Below are positions 21,960 through 26,884 of a stretch of DNA of 26,884 nt, in pieces (the first letter of the stretch is position 1; every line of letters starts with the position of its first letter). Location: the NCBI GenBank assembly GCA_031404455.1, contig JANNHP010000376.1:1-26884 (forward strand). Reading direction: 5' to 3'. The notes beneath the pieces are model-generated. The model was given only the letters and a program-made list of their open reading frames with translations, made no database searches and was not told the origin of the DNA. The DNA comes from JANNHP01 sp031404455. Its GTDB lineage: Bacteria; Planctomycetota; JAJSAM01; JAJVHW01. The position numbers and the translations under genes were made by a program.

Positions 21960-23183
21960 ATGCACACACGATCTCCGAGCCGCAGCAGCACCCGTCGAGG
22001 AGGACTGTCGGCCGTCTTCGCGGCGCTCGCGGCGCTCTGCTCGCTCGCCGCGGAGGCGCCTGCGTCGTCGCCGGTCTCCGGGTCGATCACCGTCGCGTCG
22101 GGGCCCGTCCGCGTCAACGGCCAGCAGACGAAAGTCGTGCCCGGCAAGCCCGTCGAGCTGAACCGCGGCGATCTCTTCGACACACAGGACGCGTCGGCGA
22201 CGTGGCGATCCGCCGCGGGCGACGAGGTGCAGCTCCAACCCGGCACGGCGGCGCGCGACGACGGCGTCGAAGACGGCGTCTCGGCGCTCTTCGTGCGCTG
22301 GGGGCTCGCGACCGCGCAGATCTCGCAGATGACGCTCGTCGGCGGCGCGGCCGGCTGGGCGAGCGTCCTGAAGGACAAGAAGGCCCGCGTGATCGTGGAG
22401 GTGCCGAAGGCCCGCGCCGCGCAGGACGCGCACTTCTTCGCCGCCGAAGGAACCGCCTGGATCCGCTACGACACGTACTCCATCGGCCTCTCGCAGGGTC
22501 TCGGCGCGTCGCTCTCGGTCCATCCGCTCGACCGGGGCGTGCTGCGGTTCCGGACGAGCCAGCAGAACGCGGCGGACGTGGAGATCCGCCGGACGGTCCC
22601 GGCGGGGGAGATCGTGGCGTTCGTGCCGAGGGGTGCGATCGGAGCGTGCTCGGAGGCCGCACCCGGCGTCACCCGGATCCTCAACGCCGTGGACTCCGTG
22701 CCGTCGGCGAAGTTCCGCCTGAACGGCCGCTTCGCACGGACGCAGCCGTTCTCCGCGGAGGTCGCGCCCGGCTCCGCGGTGACGATCGACGCTTCGGGCG
22801 TGTCGCCGGCGGCCGCGCCGGAATCGCCCTCGCGCGCGGAGGGCGACGACCCGCCGATCGCCACGCTGGCGCGGACGAAGGACCAGCCCGGCTCGAAGCT
22901 CCTCTCGGGCGCCTTGGAATGCGTCGGCCTCTCCGGCGAGGACGACGTGCGCGCCGGGAAACTCTCCCTCGAGGTCGAGAACGTCTCCGCGGGCGCGCTC
23001 TCGGGCCTCGAAGCGAGCGTCGCCTTCCGCGACGTCTTCGCCGCAGGCCGCACGGCCGCCGAGACCGCTTGGACGTCCGTCCCGGACGCGGCGGCCGGCG
23101 CGCGCGCGCGGATCGACTTCGACATCGCGAAGCTCGGCCGCGTCGCGCGATACGCGATGGTCGTCCGCGTCCGGCCCAAGTGA
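21960..23183 (+). CDS. FecR-like secreted protein
   Basis: 407 residues. A long signal peptide (residues 1-36, MHTRSPSRSSTRRGGLSAVF then AALAALCSLAAEAPAS) leads into a FecR-like beta-helix start: GSITVASGPVRVNGQQTKVVPGKPVELNRGDLFDTQDASATW with the GD..DT turn typical of FecR domains. The middle part (about 90-270) is beta-rich with no recognised motif. The C-terminal 100 residues (ALECVGLSGEDDVRAGKLSLEVENVSAGALSGLEASVAF) look like an FxLYD-type or similar sandwich domain. Because it lacks a membrane helix and a sigma-factor partner, it is a structural FecR domain protein and not a classical anti-sigma regulator. It is followed after 50 bases by the VWA protein on the same strand. Confidence 0.7.
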   Translation: MHTRSPSRSSTRRGGLSAVFAALAALCSLAAEAPASSPVSGSITVASGPVRVNGQQTKVVPGKPVELNRGDLFDTQDASATWRSAAGDEVQLQPGTAARDDGVEDGVSALFVRWGLATAQISQMTLVGGAAGWASVLKDKKARVIVEVPKARAAQDAHFFAAEGTAWIRYDTYSIGLSQGLGASLSVHPLDRGVLRFRTSQQNAADVEIRRTVPAGEIVAFVPRGAIGACSEAAPGVTRILNAVDSVPSAKFRLNGRFARTQPFSAEVAPGSAVTIDASGVSPAAAPESPSRAEGDDPPIATLARTKDQPGSKLLSGALECVGLSGEDDVRAGKLSLEVENVSAGALSGLEASVAFRDVFAAGRTAAETAWTSVPDAAAGARARIDFDIAKLGRVARYAMVVRVRPK

Positions 23184-23218
23184 GTCCCGACTTGTCCTCG
23201 GCCCGAGCGCACGCGAGG

Positions 23219-23224
23219 TAGAGT
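23219..23224 (+). promoter_or_regulatory. Candidate -10 box of the VWA/HEAT gene
   Basis: TAGAGT ends nine bases before the ATG at 23234. TTGTCC at 23192-23197 lies 21 bases upstream of it, too far for a standard -35. Confidence 0.3.
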
Positions 23225-23233
23225 CCGGACCCC

Positions 23234-24799
23234 ATGCGCCGGTTCCTCCTCGCCCTCGCCGTGATCTGCGCCTTCCTCGCGTCGCCGTCGCGCGCGGCCG
23301 ATCCGCCCGTCGATCCGAAGGTCGCCGAGGCGCAGGGCAGGCTCTACGAGGTCCTCCTCGACGAGGCGAAGGTCGACGAGCGCCTGAGGTGCGTCGCGGC
23401 GCTCGCGGCGCTCGACTCGGCCCCCGCGGCGAAGGCACTCCTCGAAGCGCTCGACAAACTCGCCGCGCGGACGTCGCAGGCTGCGGCGCGCGCCGCGAAG
23501 ACGCAGCAGGACTACCAGCAGTACAAGGGTGCCGCGCAGGCGAACGACCGCGACTGGGCGATCAAGCAGCGTCTCCTCCAGCAGATGGAGAAGGACGACG
23601 CGCTGCTCCGGGGCGACGGCCAGGTGCTCGACGCGTTCGGCGCCGCGGTCACGGGTCTCGCGAACAAGGACGCCGTCGTCTTCCTCGATCGAGCGGCGGT
23701 GAAGGCGGAGCTCGTGCCGACCCGGCGCGTCCTCGCAGGCGCGCTGCTCGCGAACCCATTGACGAACGCGAAGGACGTCGCGAAGCGCGCGATGGCCGAC
23801 TCGGAGCCGTCGGTGCGGCTCGCGGCGCTCGGCGCGATCGTCGTCAGGAAGGACCCGTCGCTCGCCGAGTTCGCGTTGAAAGCGCTCTCCGAGCCCGAGT
23901 GGCCGTTCCGGCAGGCGGCGGCGCGCGCGCTCGCGGCGATCGGCGACGTCAAGGCCGTCGGGCCGCTCGTCGCCGCGATGGCCGCCGAGGACGGACGCCT
24001 CCTCGTCGACTACTCCGACGCGCTCCAGCACCTGACGGGTGCGGCACTCGGTCCGAACCCCGAGGCGTGGAAGCGCTGGTACGACGACCACAGGTCGGAG
24101 CTCGGCGGGAAGACCGCGCCGACGGTGCTCCCTAAGCCCGGCAAGAACCCGCTGGCGCCGCCGGTCGACTACTACGGCATCCAGACGCGCAGCCTGAAGC
24201 TGCTCTTCCTGATCGACTGCTCGGGCTCGATGAACGAGACGATCGGCCAGGCGGGCGTGACCACGGGCGAGCAGTTCACGGGCAAGAAGATCGACATCGC
24301 GAAGCGCATGCTCAAGGCCGCGATCTCGCAGCTCCACCCCTCGACCGAGTTCAACGTGATCGTGTTCAACACCGACGCCCGCCAGCTCGCCGACAAGCTC
24401 GTCGTCGCGACGCCCGAGCAGAAGCACCTCATGAACGAGCGCGTCGACGAACTCGTCGGCCGCGGCGGCACCTACACCTACGGCGGGCTGAAGCTCGCCT
24501 TCGGCCTCACCGACGCGACCGTGACGCCCACGAAGCCGCCGGTCGACACGATCTTCCTCCTCTCCGACGGCGCCCCGACCGAGGCGTCGTTCGAGGACGG
24601 CGTGCCGGCGCTGCCGATGGACCCTCAGAAGATCATCGACGCGGTCCGGCAGTGGAACCCGTTCCGCGCGGTCACGATCCACACGATCGCGATCGATCCC
24701 CGGATCGAAAGCGCTTCGGCCGGCGCGAAGTTCATCCGCCTGATGAAGGACCTCGCCGCCGAGAACCGCGGCACGTACACGGCCGTCGGGGCGAAGTAG
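23234..24799 (+). CDS. Secreted HEAT-repeat and von Willebrand A domain protein
   Basis: 521 residues. Signal peptide MRRFLLALAVICAFLASPSRA is cut near residue 21. Helical and HEAT-like repeats span about 30-290 (SVRLAALGAIVVRKDPSLAE, PFRQAAARALAAIGDVKAVGPLVAAM). The charged stretch AARAAKTQQDYQQYKGAAQA near 85-105 is probably coiled coil. The VWA domain starts about residue 318. The MIDAS metal site is intact: FLIDCSGSM (Asp328, Ser330, Ser332), GGTYTYGG (Thr) and LLSDGAPTE (Asp445). VWA domains bind protein ligands through a metal ion. The HEAT plus VWA layout is common in Planctomycetota secreted proteins. It follows the FecR-like gene and may share its transcript. Confidence 0.85.
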   Translation: MRRFLLALAVICAFLASPSRAADPPVDPKVAEAQGRLYEVLLDEAKVDERLRCVAALAALDSAPAAKALLEALDKLAARTSQAAARAAKTQQDYQQYKGAAQANDRDWAIKQRLLQQMEKDDALLRGDGQVLDAFGAAVTGLANKDAVVFLDRAAVKAELVPTRRVLAGALLANPLTNAKDVAKRAMADSEPSVRLAALGAIVVRKDPSLAEFALKALSEPEWPFRQAAARALAAIGDVKAVGPLVAAMAAEDGRLLVDYSDALQHLTGAALGPNPEAWKRWYDDHRSELGGKTAPTVLPKPGKNPLAPPVDYYGIQTRSLKLLFLIDCSGSMNETIGQAGVTTGEQFTGKKIDIAKRMLKAAISQLHPSTEFNVIVFNTDARQLADKLVVATPEQKHLMNERVDELVGRGGTYTYGGLKLAFGLTDATVTPTKPPVDTIFLLSDGAPTEASFEDGVPALPMDPQKIIDAVRQWNPFRAVTIHTIAIDPRIESASAGAKFIRLMKDLAAENRGTYTAVGAK

Positions 24800-24884
24800 C
24801 CTCCGCGTGGCGCCGTGCGCCGGGGGCTCCGTGACGGTCGTCACCTCGCGCAATTCTTCGGGACGCTCCGGGACGAGGGAACCG

Positions 24885-24914
24885 TTGGCCTTCGCGTCGC
24901 GAGGGCGCTACCTT
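24885..24914 (+). promoter_or_regulatory. Candidate promoter of the enoyl-CoA hydratase-thiolase pair
   Basis: TTGGCC (24885-24890) and TACCTT (24909-24914) are 18 bases apart, 51 bases before the ATG. The pair resembles the TTGGGC/TACCGT candidate before the first acyl-CoA dehydrogenase, so the fatty-acyl genes may share a promoter type. Confidence 0.35.
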
Positions 24915-24965
24915 CGCCCGCTTCGCCCGCCTCCCCGGGTGAAAGTGCTGCGCGAGACCCTCCAG

Positions 24966-25772
24966 ATGACCGATTCACCCTCCTTCGAGCCCACACTCGA
25001 AAACCTCCGCTTCGAGGTGCGCGACGGCGTCGCGTTCGTGACGATCGCCCGGCCGAAGGCGCTGAACGCGCTGAACGACCGCACGCTCGACGAACTCGGC
25101 CGCGTGTTCGCGTCGATCCGCGGGGACGCCGCCGTGCGCGCGGTCGTCGTCACGGGCGACGGCGAGAAATCGTTCGTCGCCGGGGCCGACATCTCCGAGC
25201 TCGCCGAGATGACCCCCGCGCAGGCGAAGACGGCGTCCGAGAAGGGCCAGCGGGTCTTCGACGCGATCGAGGGCTGCGGCAAGGCGGTCGTCGCCGCGGT
25301 GAACGGCTTCGCGCTCGGCGGCGGGCTGGAGCTCGCGCTCGCCTGCCACGTCCGCTTCGCGTGTCCGGAGGCGAAGCTCGGCCTGCCGGAAGTGACGCTG
25401 GCGCTCATCCCCGGCTACGGCGGCACGCAGCGTCTCTCGCGGCTCGGCGGCACGGGACGCGCGCTCGAGCTGATCGTCTCGGGCGACGCCATCGACGCCG
25501 CGACGGCCGAGCGCATCGGGCTCGTCAACCGCATCGTGCCGCGCGCCGAGCTCGTCGCCGCGGCCGAGACGTTCGCGCGGCGCGTCGCGACGCGCGGACC
25601 GCTCGCGGTGAAGTACGCGATCGAGGCCGTCCTCGCGAGCGGCTCGCAGTCGATCAAGGGCGGCCTCGACCGCGAAAGCGACCAGTTCGCAAAGTGCTTC
25701 GCGACTGGGGACATGAAGGAAGGCACCCGAGCCTTCCTCGACAAGCGCAAGCCCGCCTTCCAGGGGCGTTGA
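24966..25772 (+). CDS. Enoyl-CoA hydratase (crotonase family)
   Basis: 268 residues from ATG 24966. An in-frame ATG at 24807 would add 53 residues that look like untranslated leader. It hydrates 2-enoyl-CoA to 3-hydroxyacyl-CoA. Oxyanion-hole motifs are SFVAGADISE and NGFALGGGLELALAC. The two catalytic glutamates are Glu122 (GGGLELA) and Glu142 (LGLPEVTL), 20 residues apart as in mitochondrial crotonase (Glu144/Glu164), so this is a true hydratase and not one of the family members that lack them. PGYGGTQRLSRLGG and the C-terminal FATGDMKEGTRAFLDKRKPAF are typical for short-chain enzymes. With acyl-CoA dehydrogenase and thiolase it covers beta-oxidation steps 1, 2 and 4; no 3-hydroxyacyl-CoA dehydrogenase is in the window. 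Confidence 0.93.
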   Translation: MTDSPSFEPTLENLRFEVRDGVAFVTIARPKALNALNDRTLDELGRVFASIRGDAAVRAVVVTGDGEKSFVAGADISELAEMTPAQAKTASEKGQRVFDAIEGCGKAVVAAVNGFALGGGLELALACHVRFACPEAKLGLPEVTLALIPGYGGTQRLSRLGGTGRALELIVSGDAIDAATAERIGLVNRIVPRAELVAAAETFARRVATRGPLAVKYAIEAVLASGSQSIKGGLDRESDQFAKCFATGDMKEGTRAFLDKRKPAFQGR

Positions 25773-25811
25773 TCCAGGACTGTTCTCATCCCTTACATGG
25801 AGCGAAGCGAC

Positions 25812-26792
25812 ATGGCTGAAGAGATCGTGATCCTGGGCGGAGCGCGCACGGCGATGGCCGAATACGTCGGCACGCCGGGTTTCGGCAAGTTCAAGGACGT
25901 CTCCGCGATGGAGCTCGGCGCTCGCGCGATCGAGGGCGCCATCGCGAAGACCGGCATCTCGAAGGACGAGATCGACCACGTGGTGATGGGCAACGCGTCG
26001 CAGAACTCGCGGTACTCCATCTACGGCGGCCGCCACTCGGCGCTCTACGCGGGCCTCTCCCACACCGTGCCGGCGCTGACCGTCAACCGGATCTGCGGCT
26101 CGGGACTCCAGAGCATCGTGACGGGCGCGCAGATGCTGCTCCTCGGCGAGGCGACGTGCGTCGCGTCCGGCGGCTTCGAGTCGATGTCGCAGGCGCCGCA
26201 CGTCATCCGCGGCCTCCGCGAAGGTCTGCGTTTCGGCGCCGACACGAAGCTCGAGGACGCGCTCTTCGACTCGCTGCTGGACCCCTTCTGCAACTTCTTC
26301 ATGGCGCAGACGGCCGAGAACCTCGCGAAGGAGTACGGCATCACCCGCGAGGCGCAGGACGAGTACGCGTACCGCTCGCACCACGAGGGTGCGAAGGCCG
26401 TGAAGGCCGGGAAGTTCGCGGCCGAGATCGTGGCCGTGAAGGTCAAGCGCGGGAAGGACGAGATCTCGGTCGATCAGGACGACCACATCAAGTCCGAGAC
26501 GACGATCGAGGCGCTCTCGAAGCTCCGCGCCGCGTTCGGCAAGGAGGGCACGGTCACCGCCGGCAACGCGTCGGGAATCGTGGACGGCGCCGCGGCGGTC
26601 ATCGTGACGACGGCCGCGCGCGCGAAGGCGTCGGGGCGCAAGCCCCTCGCGTACGTCCGCTCGTGGGCGATCAACGGCGTCGAGCCGCGGATCATGGGCA
26701 TCGGCCCGGTCCCCTCCATCAAGGAGGCCTGCAAGAAGGCGGGGATCGAGGTCGGTCAGCTCGACCTCATCGAGATCAACGAGGCGTTCTAG
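25812..26792 (+). CDS. Acetyl-CoA C-acyltransferase (thiolase), truncated at its C-terminus
   Basis: 326 residues from ATG 25812, chosen because GGAG lies nine bases upstream; an in-frame ATG at 25797 adds five residues. The N-terminal thiolase domain is intact, with nucleophilic Cys95 in NRICGSGLQS, GGFESMSQAPH, AEDLAKEYGI-like AENLAKEYGITREAQDEYA, and TAGNASGIVDGAAAV. The C-terminal domain ends at LDLIEINEAF followed by TAG. In full-length thiolases (about 390 residues) this motif continues with Ala and then about 65 residues carrying the catalytic His of GGAIALGHPLG and the second Cys of CIGGGQG. Both are absent here, so the product would be inactive. The break coincides with a change in base composition, so the gene is probably interrupted by an insertion or by an assembly join. 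Confidence 0.85.
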   Translation: MAEEIVILGGARTAMAEYVGTPGFGKFKDVSAMELGARAIEGAIAKTGISKDEIDHVVMGNASQNSRYSIYGGRHSALYAGLSHTVPALTVNRICGSGLQSIVTGAQMLLLGEATCVASGGFESMSQAPHVIRGLREGLRFGADTKLEDALFDSLLDPFCNFFMAQTAENLAKEYGITREAQDEYAYRSHHEGAKAVKAGKFAAEIVAVKVKRGKDEISVDQDDHIKSETTIEALSKLRAAFGKEGTVTAGNASGIVDGAAAVIVTTAARAKASGRKPLAYVRSWAINGVEPRIMGIGPVPSIKEACKKAGIEVGQLDLIEINEAF

Positions 26793-26884
26793 GTTCATGA
26801 AATCATGAGGGTGGTCGAAGAGCAGATCATCGATTGCTCCCGGCAGCAGGCGTCAATTGAATCCGCACCGACCGAAGTCAGCAG
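26790..26884 (+). other. Low-G+C sequence after the thiolase break, possible insertion or chimeric contig end
   Basis: From 26790 on, G+C falls to about 54 % against about 70 % elsewhere, and no thiolase coding continues in any frame. It starts TAGGTTCATGAAATCATGAG, with TCATGA repeated two bases apart. An ATG at 26805 opens a frame (MRVVEEQIIDCSRQQASIES...) that runs off the edge for 26 codons. I recognise nothing in it. Confidence 0.55.

Noticed and set aside
1..26884. CRISPR array, tRNA or rRNA genes, transposase or integrase
   Set aside because: No regularly spaced direct repeats, no tRNA-like cloverleaf with CCA context, no rRNA sequence and no recombinase motifs were found.

Overview
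The window is about 69-70 % G+C with strong GC3 codon bias and reads as one end of a metagenome-type bacterial contig. A gene is cut at the left edge, and a gene breaks off abruptly 95 bases from the right edge. The VWA protein with HEAT repeats, the multihaem cytochrome fused to HEAT/TPR repeats, the FecR-like secreted protein and the YfhO protein suggest an uncultured Planctomycetota-like bacterium. That placement is inference only, because no rRNA or universal marker gene is present.

Region 1 (1-6334): a partial unknown gene on the minus strand, then a plus-strand metabolic operon of acyl-CoA dehydrogenase, MeaB-type G-protein chaperone, and large and small subunits of a split B12-dependent acyl-CoA mutase, followed by a lipoprotein. 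The mutase would normally be called methylmalonyl-CoA mutase. However, its two substrate-determining positions carry Phe97 and Gln215, the pair known from isobutyryl-CoA mutase, instead of the Tyr/Arg of methylmalonyl-CoA mutase. With the two acyl-CoA dehydrogenases, the enoyl-CoA hydratase and the thiolase elsewhere in the window, this suggests a valine/isobutyrate to butyryl-CoA to acetyl-CoA route.

Region 2 (6339-9344): two tandem minus-strand DUF433/DUF5615 (PIN-like) antitoxin-toxin cassettes. A 332-bp direct repeat covers the leader and DNA-binding part of both antitoxins, while their C-terminal tails and their toxins have diverged. An SMI1/KNR4-like gene fragment lies between them. A second acyl-CoA dehydrogenase follows on the plus strand.

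Region 3 (9345-13053): a palindromic repeat element between convergent genes, a secreted TPR protein and a small Gly-rich secreted protein (both minus), then a cytoplasmic BtuF-like cobalamin-binding protein and a single-pass membrane protein (plus).

Region 4 (13054-24799): an eight-haem cytochrome with HEAT/TPR tail, a 3-methyladenine DNA glycosylase (minus), a YfhO-type membrane protein, and a tightly packed run of metallo-beta-lactamase-fold hydrolase, M1 metallopeptidase and multi-pass membrane protein, followed by a FecR-like secreted protein and a VWA/HEAT secreted protein.

Region 5 (24800-26884): enoyl-CoA hydratase and a thiolase that stops exactly at its conserved Glu-Ile-Asn-Glu-Ala-Phe motif. 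Beyond this the sequence changes character (about 54 % G+C).

Two signals recur across the window. One is a family of nested palindromic elements flanked by TA; one copy appears inserted in the middle of a hairpin that occurs intact at another convergent junction. The other is TAnnnT -10 boxes only 7-9 bases before start codons, which suggests frequent leaderless transcripts. I saw no tRNA, rRNA, CRISPR array, transposase or prophage.
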